DNA of 64,000 nt from Phylloscopus collybita (taxonomy: Eukaryota; Chordata; Aves; Passeriformes; Phylloscopidae): assembly GCA_027886175.1 (NCBI GenBank), contig JAJNNQ010000019.1, positions 14,370,501 through 14,434,500 of the forward strand, in the 5' to 3' direction. Position numbers and translations under genes: made by a program. A model generated the notes under the pieces. The model was not told the DNA's origin, made no database searches, and worked only from the letters and a program-made list of their open reading frames with translations. Below, one piece after another: positions 24,693-45,968 of the stretch; the first letter of the stretch is position 1; the number at the start of each line of letters is the position of its first letter.

Positions 24693-26907
24693 ATTTATTT
24701 TCCATAGAAATTCTGGCTTCTCGTTTAAGCAACCAACAATAAAAATCGACCACACTTCTACAGCACCTGCGTCTGCCTCTCTGTAATTTTTACTATGAAA
24801 ACACATTTAATAATAATCATAATTAACCTCCCCCACAAGGATGCTCGGAAGCTACCTTAGAGGCCTTTTAAACACCATCCTTAAAACATTTAGAAGCGTT
24901 TAAAAGACAAGACGAGAACCTGATTCTGTTCTGCCTGTCATGTGGAGCATGATTTCCACAAGTTACCCCTCGAGTGGCAGCAACCGAAAGATGACGATCG
25001 CTTTAAGTGAGAATCGCACATTTCAGCTGGCAGCGCTGAGTGCTCCAAGCCGTTCAGCCTGTTGCATGGGGAAGGCTGAATAAACACCGTGTGCCTTACA
25101 CCGAGTGTGACAGCGGAATTATCTTGGATACCGGATCCCTTCCAGCAGCGATGCCCTGAGAAATGCCGTGGGCTGCCGGGCTGGCAGGGACGAGGGGAGG
25201 GCACGGCAGCGATGCCGCGAGTGGGGAAAAACGCCCAGGGTGGGGACTCTGGGGACAAAACAATAAAGACTGGGTCTGAGTCCTCGGTGACACCAGAGGC
25301 TTTCATCAAGGTGTCCCCGGCTAGAAACCTGCGTGAGCTTAGACCAGACACGGAGAGGTGTTCGACACCCGTGCGGGGACACGCTGAGACCCGCGGGCGG
25401 CTCCTGAGGCGGCCCGGGGATCTCCCGGCTGTTTCAGAACCCAAATCTGCGGGGACGGGAGCTGGGAGCAGGAGACGGCAACACGCCCGGTCCTCCCCTC
25501 AGTGCGGGGAACAGGACCCCCCGTGCACGGGCACCGCCCCGGGCCGGTCCGGACCCCTAGGTGGGACAGCCCCAGTGAGGCAAAGCGCTGCGGAGGGACG
25601 GGCACGGTGGGTGGCCCCCGCAGCCACGGCCCCGCGCGGTGTCCGTGTCCCCCCGGTGTCCCCCGGCCCGGCCCTGACCCACTAACACACCTCCGGCCAA
25701 CATGGCCGCCCCGCCGCCCAGCGCAGCCTACCCCGGCCGCCGCCGCACCGCCCCCTGCGCCCGCTCATTGGCTCGGTGCTCCGCCGCGAGCGCTCCTATT
25801 GGCGGCCGCGCCCGCCGCTCACCCGCCCAGCGGCCCTTTCAAGCTAGGGTGAGGCGACATGTAAACAAACCCCCTCCCGCCGCCCCGGCCGCGGCCCCGC
25901 GACCCCCGCGCCGCGCCCGCCGCTCCCGGCACCCGCCCGGCCGCCCCCGGCCCCGCCGCGCCGGACACACCGCCCAGGGACCCGTGCCCCGAGGGGGGCG
26001 GCCCCCGCCCGGCGACCCCCGCCAGAGCTGCGGGTAGCCGGAGCGCACCCGCGCTGCCCGAGAGAAGCCCCCTCCCCGGGCTGCGGCTCGCAGCGAACAG
26101 CCGTCCGCCCGCTCTGTCATTTTATAAACGTCGCACCGGAGCGGGGACGGTCCCGTCCTGTCCTGCCCCGCACTCGCAGAGTGGTGATCCCTCTCCGCTA
26201 CCTCTGCTCCGCAGCCTTCGCAGCAGAGCCCGCCCGTCGGGCACCAGCAAGCCCGGGCACAGAGACCCCGCACGCCCACGGGTCACCCCCGGCCGTCCCG
26301 GGCATTCAAACAGGTCGCAAACGGAGAAGACGACTACGAGCCCGAAAGGCGGAGGAGTGCAGGACCTGCCGAACCTTTCCCTCCCTTCCCGGGAAGCCCC
26401 TCCGCCCGCAGACCACAGAGTGGCCGGGCTCCCCCGGCAGGACGGCGCTTTCCTCTCCCTGGCGCTCGCTGCAAGATTCGCTTTCCTTGTAAAGGCACGG
26501 GCCGCTCCTGCCGGGCGGAGGCTGGAGGGAACAACGCCGACAACTCTCCGCTCAACCCGCGCTCCGTCCCTGCAGCCCCTTCTCATCGCCCCCATCGCGG
26601 CCCCAGGCCCCAGAGCCCCGCTCCGGGACCGGACACCCCCCGCGCTCCGCTGCTCTCCCGCGGCCCCGGCAGCCACACCCCCTCGGCGGGCGAGCAGAGC
26701 GGAGCGGAGGGGCCGCTGGCACCATCCCCGTCCCGCTCCCCGGGGCAGCCGGGCAGTCACCTCTGTCCCGCTCGCTCTCCCTCCCTGCAGCCCCCTGCCC
26801 GCGGACACCGCCTCCTCCCGCCGACCACCCGGCCCCCCCGACCCCCGGCCCCCTCGGTGCCCCGCAGCCCCCCGGAGCCCCGCGGCCTCCCCGAGCCCCT
26901 CACTCAC

Positions 26908-27010
26908 GGCGCTCAGCGGGGGCCGCAGCCCGGCGCGCCCCGGCCCGGCCCCTCCATGCGGCCCCGGGTTTGTTTGTTTATGTCCCTTCCTGACGGGTTC
27001 CCGGAAATCG
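26908..27010 (-). other. CREBRF: Candidate CREBRF non-coding exon 1
   Basis: A strong donor, GCC|GTGAGTGAG, lies on the minus strand with its exon side ending at 26908. It sits just downstream (in sense) of the E-box/CCAAT promoter cluster. The upstream limit near 27010 is a guess, because no transcription start can be read from sequence alone. It would splice to 17642. Confidence 0.45.
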
Positions 27011-27102
27011 CGTGACTCGACCCTCACGTGGCCCGAGGGGGCGGGCGCGCGCGGGGGGCGGAGGGAAGGGGGCTGCGCCAGCCAATGGAGGGGACATTCT
27101 CT

Positions 27103-27112
27103 GTCACGTGAC
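27103..27112. promoter_or_regulatory. Palindromic CLEAR-type element GTCACGTGAC
   Basis: A perfect 10 bp palindrome matches the TFEB/TFE3 CLEAR consensus and also fits USF/MITF E-boxes. It lies about 100 bp upstream of the candidate CREBRF exon 1. A second CACGTG is at 27025-27030. CCAAT sequences flank it at 27082 and, inverted, at 27117. Confidence 0.6.
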
Positions 27113-27250
27113 GGCGGATTGGCGCGCGGGGGGTATTTAAGGCGGGGAGGCGGGTGCCTGTGGCTAGAGCGCGGCGGGGCGGCGGTACGGCCGCGAGTCC
27201 AACTCCTGCGGCTGTGAGGGGCTCGTGTCCTGATACCTCGGACCTGCTGC

Positions 27251-29684
27251 TCTGTGGCCCCGCTCACGCACTTACCCTCTTCATCCATCCATCTTCTACC
27301 TGCAGCTCTGTATTATTCGTACTGTCTTTAGCTACTACCTTTCACAGTGACAGGTGGCTGCCCTGGACTGATTGCTTCAAACACAACTGGAGAAATTATT
27401 ACTAATAAACATAATAAAAAGTAGACCCACCCGTTCTTATCCTGCTATTTGTAAAGAATGTCTCCTGTTCTTTAAAGAAGTTTCAACATTTCACTCAATT
27501 TCTTCTGTTTTTGCCCCAGGGAGTCCATGACATTTAATTCTGGAAACAAGGGAGCAGCCACCCACCTCTGACAGCTCAGCCTTTCACAGGAGTAAAATGC
27601 TTCCATGATTTCCACTAGAGGAAAAGTAAACTTCTATAAAGTCTCCAGAACAATTTCTTGTGAGGGGCAGAGATACAGATACTTGCATTTCCTAAACAAT
27701 ATGAACAAAAGCAATTACAAGCATTTGAAATGACCACGACCTGAACTCTCACTCTACACATTGCCAGACTTTGTGAGTTAAAGTCTTCACAACTTGACTA
27801 GGGAGTCAGCTCCCTTCAGATTCCTCATTTTTTATCCAAATATCTTTCAACACAGGCACAGGTTTTCCATTTCAAGCACAAACTTCTTTCATTTATACTT
27901 GAACATTCTGCATTCTTTTCTGCTGTCAGAAAACAGAGGGATGCACGAAAAATGCTCTGGTACCTGCACTGTTTGTTTGTTAAACACCAGTGGCTGAATC
28001 CCTCTGTTCCCATTTCCTGCAGTCATGCAAAAAGGGAAAAAAAAAAAAAAAAAGAAAAAAAGAAGATATCCCAAGCAGTGTTAATTCCTGGCACACAAGG
28101 AGCAGACCATTCCCCAACCACCATGCAACATCCAGCCGAACAGACACAAAACATTATTCTTTCAGCTTCTGATGTCATGCTACCACCTGGCATCTGCTTC
28201 AGAGGAAATATTAACCACTCAGGAAAAGGGGAATGTCTTCCTGGGAAGCATCTAGGTGAAAATTGCTCTATGGCCTTTTTGTCCTGGCTTGGAATAGCTC
28301 TTTCCATTAAATTCATCACCAGAGAATTCTCACCCCATGGGAATTGTTTTACTTCTTTCTTCTAGAGCAAGTGATAGCTTAGAACCTAAAATAGAAAGTT
28401 TGTTAGAGACAATGGTAACACAATAAATAGCACTGTTTGCCACTGAATATTTGCTTTTGGGATATTTCCCTTTAGGCTAAATATGACAAGCAGATCAATG
28501 TGTTTTAAAATCTCAGATCTGTCAACGATATCTTGAAGTATTTCTCTTCCTCTCCTCATACAACGTCAACGTATTTTATTCTCCACACACTTCAAAAATC
28601 AAACAACAGCCTTAAGGTTTTATATGATCATTTGGTTTCAATTTTCCTGGGAATTATTTGGTACAGACTGTGTAACATGATGGCATACAACATCTTGCTC
28701 TTAGAAGGTAACATGACAAAAAAATCCACTATTCCAGTCCCAACAGCTGCTCTGCTTATTTGTAATAATGGGCACGTTCTTCCTTCTTTTGCAATTCACA
28801 CTGTCCAGTTTTGGATCACTGCAAGTTACATGTCAGGATCTTGGAATTTCCTGTGTAGTAATGAGTGCTGTCCCACTGACCAAGCCAATGGTGGTATCCA
28901 ACAGGGAAAAGCAAATAAAATATTAACCATTTCATTATGTCCTTGTGCGTACCAATAAAGGGAATAATTGTAATTTATCAGGACACGAGGTAAGGAAGCA
29001 TTCAGGAAGCAGCATTTGCATCCTTTGAAGCTGCTCCTCAGCAAACTGGCCAAATCCATCCCCAGTCCCACGGACTCAGCCCACACTGAGGAGCCTCAGG
29101 AACCTCTTGCCTACATTGTCATGTGCTTTCCCAGGTCTGCAATTCCACATGCAAGGGACAGGGCAGTACAAAGCAACTGGAATGTTGGCTGTTCAAGTCA
29201 AGCCTATAAATATCCTTCAAATGTGCCAGGGATTAAATCAGCCTCCTGTCAAGATCACTGTGACGGCTTCATCCAAATTAACCACGTTACCTGTGCTCCC
29301 TCAAACAATGGGAAGTTCCTGGAAAAGAGGCTCTCAAGCCAAGCATTCACTTATTCCTGCACCTTTCAGCAGTTTTAGATTGCAAATGTAATCCTATTAG
29401 AGATCTACCCCAGAAGTCTCCATACAGGCAATAACCCCCCATCTATTCCTACTATTTAACTTCATTACAATGTATCTATGTCATCTAAATATCCTCAGCT
29501 CAACTCCAAGTATCCAATTAAACCCATAGAAAAGTAACAGTTAAACATGGCACGAGAATATTTTGTATCAAGCAGAGGATTAGTTTTATTTCTAGGCATG
29601 AGAAATTTAAGGCCAGATTTCTCAAGAATACAATTCATTTGAAAACAACCAAAAATTAATTGCCATAAGCACGTGGTACCACTG
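27251..29684. other. Intergenic region between ATP6V0E1 3' end and CREBRF promoter
   Basis: About 2.4 kb of AT-rich, apparently single-copy sequence, apart from a poly-A/AG run at 28030-28063. No coding exon, CR1 copy or RNA gene is recognisable. A transcript diverging from the CREBRF CpG island could start near 27165, but nothing in the sequence proves one. Confidence 0.6.
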
Positions 29685-30062
29685 TTTCTCCTCTCCTCAC
29701 ACAGTTTATTGCACACATTTTTGTCCAGTGCAAACAGAACAGGGATGAACAGCACAATGACAGACAAGACCTGCAAATACAGAGTTACTACAGATAAAAT
29801 GAACAGGAAATGTGATTCCGTGACCCGTAAAAATAGAAATTTTCATCACATCTGGAGTTAACAGTCAAAAATTGACAGTACCAAACAGGAGTATAAATTG
29901 CATTAGGCACTCTGTTAAATGGAATAGCAGGAAAAAGCACAGGACATTGAAGAAGTCACTTGAAGAACATTAGAAAGGTTAAGGCATTACTGCAGGCTTC
30001 ATATCCAACCAGCTACGGAAAGGGCACCTTTGGGTCAGTGGAGTTTTTCATCTCTTCTTCAC
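29685..30062 (-). other. ATP6V0E1: Predicted ATP6V0E1 last exon, entirely 3'UTR
   Basis: A good acceptor (CTTGCTTTGCAG) ends at 30063. About 350 nt further on in the sense direction is AATAAA at 29705-29710. The exon would receive the donor at 32650. The human gene, from memory, likewise has a fourth exon that is untranslated. The coordinates are a prediction. Confidence 0.6.
29705..29710 (-). terminator. ATP6V0E1: ATP6V0E1 polyadenylation signal AATAAA
   Basis: The minus strand reads GTGTGCAATAAACTGTGTGA, a canonical hexamer followed by a GT-containing stretch. Cleavage is expected near 29685-29692. Confidence 0.55.
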
Positions 30063-32650
30063 CTGCAAAGCAAGAGGCAACTTCATTATTCCTTTCCATG
30101 GAGACAGTTTGCTAATTGAAGGCCTGGCTGTTAACCACAGCTATTTCCATTCCACAAACGCACTGAGCAATGGTCAAGAACTGGAGATAATTCATCTGTG
30201 TGGATGTTTTCTTGGCAGTTTCATCTCTGAAGTGACTGCAAGTAGCTTTAGTTACATTATAAGCTGGTAGAACAACTACTTCCCTCAAATGTTTTCACTG
30301 CTGTAACAGCACCCAGCGAGCTGGATGACAGCCCTTCGCTTGCACAAAGACAGTTCCTGCTCTGAGAACACAGCCTGTGAATTCACCAAGCTAAGGAGAA
30401 AAGGGAGTGTTGGATCACAGTTTGGAAGAGTCCACAGCCCAGATTTACCACGGCTACAGAGCTCTGTGTGCTCTTACACGCTGCCATCCAAGCCATTAAC
30501 TTGGTAATGTCCCAACTGAATTGCTATAAAATCATCCCTTGGATGGGAGGGAGACTGCCTGAACACACAGAGCAAAATTGTGGAATTTGGCACAGATCAA
30601 TCAACCCAGCATATGCAGAGCTCCTCAGCAGAACATGAGGAGCTCACTGGAGCATTTTCAGGCTGCTCAGTTGGTAAAGTAAAATAGGTTTGCTTTAATC
30701 ATCCTTATTTTTAAGGATCTTTCCACTTTGGGAGTTAGCACTTCATTCTCTTTGCATTTTCCGTACTAATCCACCCAAACCTCAACTGAAAGGAACAGGA
30801 GGCAGAAACAAGTATAGTACATGTCCCCTGAATGCTGAAAAAGCACATCTCAAAATCCAGAAATAACTGGTTGCTACACTGATGGGAATCCATGCAGTGT
30901 CAGAGAGATACCCCAGCTCTTATCAGATGGAATCTCACTCACAGCTCCTGTCTAAGCACAAACTCCACAGGAGCGAGGACAGGACACAGAGCACCTCAGC
31001 CCTGCAACAGCACTCAAACCACACTGAAGTGGTGTAACCTGTGACAGCACATCTCAAGAAACAAAGAACAGATATCTGAGGATTATTATATTATTTTACT
31101 TTTCTAAACCTTTGTTTTTCAGAGACAACAACTTTAATTTTATTCCAAAATCAAGCCAATAAAATCAGATGAAAGGTTAAAACAAACTCCTTCATGTAAC
31201 ACAACAGCATGTGCTATGCAGGGCTGAAATGCTCCATTAATAAGCTTAAAAATGACAGCTCCTCAGAAACTCTGCAGTCATCTTCAAACACACAAGTTCC
31301 CTCTCTTCCTTGATACAAATTTAACTCCAGTTCTCTGGAAAATCCTTCACTGAAATGGAGAGGAAAGGCCTGATTCTGTCAGCAGGAGCCCAGAGGTTGT
31401 GTCTCATGTCCTGCCTGTCCTTGCTGGTGTCAACACACAGACCGTGAAGCCCAATTTCTATGTCCAGATAACTCCAATTTCAGATCCCAGGCAACTGAAT
31501 CATCCTATGGGATCTTTGTGCCCATTACCAAAACACACTGTTCTCTGTTTTAGCTAACTAATTATATGTTAGCACCCAAGCAGTGAAAATGCTCCTAGGA
31601 AATTCAGCTTGACTGACTTAGCTAATTACAGGCCTGGAGTTGAAGCAGGGCCAAGTCTACCTTTAGCTTCTGCTTGGTGCTTAAAAGGAGCTGCAGACAC
31701 ACACACAGGCCCAGTCTGACAACATCCCAGTTCACAGGAAGCCTCCTCTGAAACTGGGGAGCAAACATGCAGGACGCTTCACAGAAAGCATTTAACAGAG
31801 CTACAACATCAATTGTCACTGCCTGCTGCACTGAACTGAGACTCTGTTGTACAAGGACAAAAAAAAAAAAAAAAACACCCAAAAACCAAAATGTGTTAAA
31901 TTATTCAGTTACCAGCTTAAAAACTATAATCATGGCTGCTTGTTTCCACATTTCCTTCATTTGAACCTTCAATTCCAAATGCTGCCCTCCTGGACAAGCC
32001 CAGCAGCATTAAGGTACTTTTAAGACAACACTTTATTTTTGCTGGCCCTGTCAAAAAGCCCAGGAACTGCAAGAACCACATTCCAGCAGCACTGCCCAGA
32101 TAGCAACCACCAGGCTCACCTGGGATTAAAGCTGCACACAGGCTGTCATTAAAAACAAAATAAACCATCAAGCTGTGAGCTCAGGAGATAAAGAACATTC
32201 TAATGGCAGCTCCCAGTCCAACTTCCCAGATGAATGAGGGCAACGCTGTGTTGCCTTGGAAATCAGGACAGACCTTAGATGAAATGGTAGCAGGCTTGAG
32301 GAGAGGTTTAACAACTGGTAAAGATTAGGAAATCCACTTATGTTAGCTATTAAAAACCACCCCGGTTGAATTATAAATTTTTTTTGGAAGTAATGTTTTG
32401 TTCTCCTTACAAACCCCTGAACACAGCACCACACGACAGGATAGAAAGGAAAATAACTTCAATAATTCAGTTCAAGCTTTTCACATATCCATTCAAGGCT
32501 AACATCCAAAATGTTTTGTTGCAGCCTACAGAAAGACAGATCTCTCCTACAGAAGAGCTACAGTAGTTTGAGCACACTGCTCACATTACTGTTCAATATC
32601 TCCTGAAGCTTTAACGCACAAAATGTATCAATAAATCTGATCATACTCAC

Positions 32651-39692
<7,042 letters not shown>

Positions 39693-39830
39693 GGCCGCGC
39701 TCTGAGGGGCGCGGGGGCGGTGCCTCCCGCCACGCCTCGCCCGGCCTCCGCCAATCAGCGCCAGAGACGTCACAGGAGCCGGCGGGAGCGCGCGTGCGGA
39801 AGGCGTGGGGACGCGGGAGCGCGCGGTGCA
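39693..39830 (-). promoter_or_regulatory. ATP6V0E1: ATP6V0E1 promoter (CpG island, CCAAT and CRE-like sites)
   Basis: Immediately upstream of the ATG the sequence is CpG-rich. It holds GGGGCGGTG/CCGCCCC GC boxes, a CCAAT sequence at 39751-39755 and a CRE-like GACGTCAC at 39766-39773. No TATA box is seen. The transcription start is not identifiable. Confidence 0.6.
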
Positions 39831-39835
39831 CATGG

Positions 39836-40115
39836 CAATGGGATCGGGGCTGGGATGGGAACGGGGCTGGGATGGGATCCGGGATGGGATGGGAGAGGGG
39901 CTGCCATGGGTTCGGGGCTGGGATGTGATCCGGGATAGGATGGGATGGGAGAGGGGCAGGGATGGGAACGGGGCTGCCATGGGCTCGGGGATGGGATGGG
40001 ATCGGGGTTGGGATGAGAAGGGGGTTGCCATGGGTTCGGGGCTGCGATGGGATCCGGGATGGGATGGGAACGGGGCTGCCATGGGTTCGGGGCTGGGATG
40101 GGACGGGAGCGCCGG
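39836..40115. repeat. G-rich minisatellite, unit about 52 bp
   Basis: Blocks of GGCTGCCATGGGTTCGGGGC alternating with GATGGGATCCGGGATGGGA recur, with CTGCCATGGG-type anchors at 39901, about 39972, 40026 and 40077. The G-rich strand is plus. G runs such as 39846-39866 (four runs of three or more G, short loops) fit a G-quadruplex. It starts about 140 bp upstream of the ATP6V0E1 start codon. Open frames across it are repeat artefacts. Confidence 0.9.
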
Positions 40116-41060
40116 CCCGGTCCGGCTCCCCATCCCTAACACGCTGCCGGGCTCGGGGACACGAAGCTCCTGCCGGGTGAGGGCTGGCTCTGAGCTCCTG
40201 AGGGAACTGGAGATGCAGAACATGACCCCACAGAACAGCTCCGCACCAGCTGTGCACTTGGAAAGGTCCCGGTAACGAACAAACCTCACGGAATTCCTCA
40301 AACACCCACTTAAGGGGAAGAAATTTCATATCAAGCAGCACGGGCTGGAGGGACAAAACCTCTGAGCGTCCATGAGAGAAACCCACTCACAGTCCACCTA
40401 ACACAGCTTCACTGTCAGACCTATGAATGGCTTCTGAAAGGCAATTTTCCTCGATTGCCAGCATCCTTTTTAGATTCTACCGTTGTTCAGGCAGATGAAT
40501 TTCTTTCCCTCTGTACCAGCAATTAGAGGGCCATTCACTGAGCCAGTAAATTCACTTAACTGCAGAGCTGTTTTCCACACGCTGCAGCAGCACTCAATTA
40601 TGGAGGTACAAAGTGCCAGGAAAGATCTCTCACAGAAAATTCACCCAAAATAGCACCAACAGCACTGAGACTGCTTCACCCCATCCCTCCCCAAACCTCA
40701 GCTCTGCCTCTTGAGCACTGGCCATAGACCCCTTTGTCCTCAGGCTCTGCCACTAAGACCTGAATTAATTATATATACAGTGCACAGAAATAATGTGTTA
40801 ATATTAAAAAAAACCATGGACACATCTAAAAAGAGACAGAAATACAGTGACTGCTAAGATGGATGTTTCAGGACTGCACTGCTCTTTCAGGTTGGTTTAA
40901 ACACTTCTTTGCAGGGAAAAAAACCCTTTTTCTTAACAGAAAAAACAGGTACAAAGAGCTTTTTAATTTAGTGTATTTTTTACAAAGTCAAAACACAAGA
41001 AGGAATATTTAAATGCTGAGCAGGACCCATCAAGATTTTCGAAAGAAGACACACAACAGG
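40116..41060. other. Intergenic region between RPL26L1 3' end and ATP6V0E1 promoter
   Basis: About 0.95 kb of mixed, mostly AT-rich sequence with no recognisable gene or CR1 copy. The two genes are tightly spaced head to tail. Confidence 0.6.
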
Positions 41061-41077
41061 TTGAATTTTAGCAGTTT

Positions 41078-41083
41078 TTTAAT
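41078..41083 (-). terminator. RPL26L1: RPL26L1 polyadenylation signal ATTAAA
   Basis: The variant hexamer ATTAAA lies 21 nt after the stop codon in the sense ACACCATTAAAAAACTGC. It implies a very short 3'UTR, typical of ribosomal protein mRNAs. Cleavage is expected around 41055-41065. Confidence 0.65.
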
Positions 41084-41103
41084 GGTGTCAACCAGGAAAA
41101 CAA

Positions 41104-44746
<3,643 letters not shown>

Positions 44747-45429
44747 TAATCCCACCACTGATCAAGAAACCCTGACATCCCGGACTCCAAACAAGGTTGA
44801 AGCCTCTTCCCTGACTGACGGTGACCCCGGGAGTGACACACGTGCACACCAGAGCATCTTTCCAATGCAAAGCTCTCAGCACTCAGGACACCTGGATCCT
44901 GCCCTGCACTCACGCCACTCTCATTTATATTCAATTATAAAAATGTATATTTTGGGCTTGCAGAGAGATGTCGCACTGCTCCAATAACGCTCCTTTACCA
45001 GAGCGTACAGGTAACATATCTGCAAATCCAAGATACTTCTGGTCTTTCCCACATTTTAACAGCTGCGCTACAGGACAGCCTGTCAGGGCACCATTGATAC
45101 TGACAGCAAAGGACAAATTAAATCAAGGATAAATTAAATTGAAGGCTGTCTTTGCTCAACTCCTCAGCTTTTAAGTGCCCAAACTGGCACCTCCCGTGCG
45201 GGCTGGGCTGCCTTAACTCAGTAACACACCAGGACAGCTCAGACCGAAGGAGGCCGAGCTCCCCCCGGAGCCTGAGCTCTCCCCGTCCCGCAGCTCCGGG
45301 CCGCCCGCGGCCACCCGAGCCCCTTCCCGTTCCCTGCCGCTGCCCTGCGGAGGCCCCGCCGGCCGGAGATGGCCCCGGATGGCCCCGATGGCCCCGGATG
45401 GCCCCGGATGGCAGCTCCCGGTGCCTCAC

Positions 45430-45463
45430 CCGCTGCCGCCGCCGCGCCGCCCGCCCGGAAGAG
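45430..45463 (-). other. RPL26L1: Predicted RPL26L1 5'UTR exon with 5'TOP start
   Basis: A donor GCGG|GTGAGG lies at 45429/45430. Upstream of it in sense orientation is CTCTTCCGGGCGG, which would give a pyrimidine-tract (TOP) start at about 45463. Ribosomal protein mRNAs normally start this way. The surrounding sequence (45240-45550) is CpG-rich, with repeated GGAAGC ETS-like sites at 45475-45492. Confidence 0.5.
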
Positions 45464-45551
45464 GAGCCAGGGGCGCTTCCGCTTCCGCTTCCATGGAACG
45501 GGAACGGCCCCGCAGCGCGCGCCCTGGCGGCCGGAGGGCGGAACTGCAGCG

Positions 45552-45782
45552 GGGACAGGGCCGGGATAGAGCCGGGATAGACCCGGGATAGAGCGGGGAT
45601 AGGGCCGGGATAGAGCCGGGATAGAGCCGGGATAGAGCGGGGATAGGGCCGGGATAGAGCCGGGATAGAGCCGGGATAGAGCGGGGATAGGGCCGGGATA
45701 GAGCCGGGATAGAGCCGGGATAGAGCGGGGATAGGGCCGGGATAGAGCCGGGATAGACCCGGGACAGAGCGGGGACAGAGCT
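45552..45782. repeat. 11-bp minisatellite, 21 units, with 4-unit higher-order period
   Basis: Units of GGGATAGAGCC and variants fill 231 bp, exactly 21 x 11. From about 45596 to 45738 the variants recur in the order GGGATAGGGCC, GGGATAGAGCC, GGGATAGAGCC, GGGATAGAGCG, giving a 44 bp higher-order repeat. The edge units carry GGGACAG. It begins about 90 bp upstream of the inferred RPL26L1 start. The long minus-strand frames rich in Tyr-Pro-Gly-Ser-Ile-Pro-Ala-Leu-Ser are the translation of this array. Confidence 0.95.
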
Positions 45783-45968
45783 GGGTGAGACCCAGGACAC
45801 ACCTGGGCACCACCCCTGGTGCTCACCTGAGCACCACGCCCCGGTACTGACCTGGGACATTGTCCCCAGCACCCACCCGGCATCCCCGCCTTCAGTCAGT
45901 CCTCCCTGCCATTCACCAGCAGCTCCTCTCCATCAATCAGGGTGAAAACTGGTTCCTCCTGCCCAGCC

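Larger units (their letters stand above)
17643..26907 (-). other. CREBRF: CREBRF intron 1 (large, with CR1 fragments)
   Basis: Between the candidate first exon and the ATG exon there is no supportable coding sequence. The tract is ordinary AT-rich intron with CR1 pieces at 20392-20690, 21800-21850, 22576-23275 and 24560-24692. It enters the CpG island above about 25.1 kb. Confidence 0.6.
25690..27250 (-). promoter_or_regulatory. CREBRF: CREBRF CpG-island promoter region
   Basis: The sequence from about 25.1 to 27.25 kb is dense in CpG and GC, unlike its AT-rich flanks. It lies upstream of the first coding exon. There are two promoter-like clusters. One at about 25690-25860 has two CCAAT boxes (minus-strand CCAAT at 25766 and 25798 areas) and an ATGGCCGCC YY1-like motif. 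The other, at about 27000-27130, has two CACGTG E-boxes, CCAAT boxes and a TATTTAA. The long open frames in both directions here are a by-product of GC richness. Confidence 0.75.

Noticed and set aside
26122..27288. A 388-residue minus-strand open frame and a 286-residue plus-strand open frame in the CpG island
   Set aside because: Both arise from high GC content, which lacks stop codons. They are Arg/Pro/Ala-rich in opposite strands, overlap the promoter and match nothing I recognise.
45118..45883. Long minus-strand open frames (up to 231 residues) rich in Tyr-Pro-Gly-Ser-Ile-Pro-Ala-Leu-Ser repeats
   Set aside because: They are the translation of the stop-free 11-bp minisatellite and adjacent CpG sequence. 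They are open in several frames at once and contain no domain.
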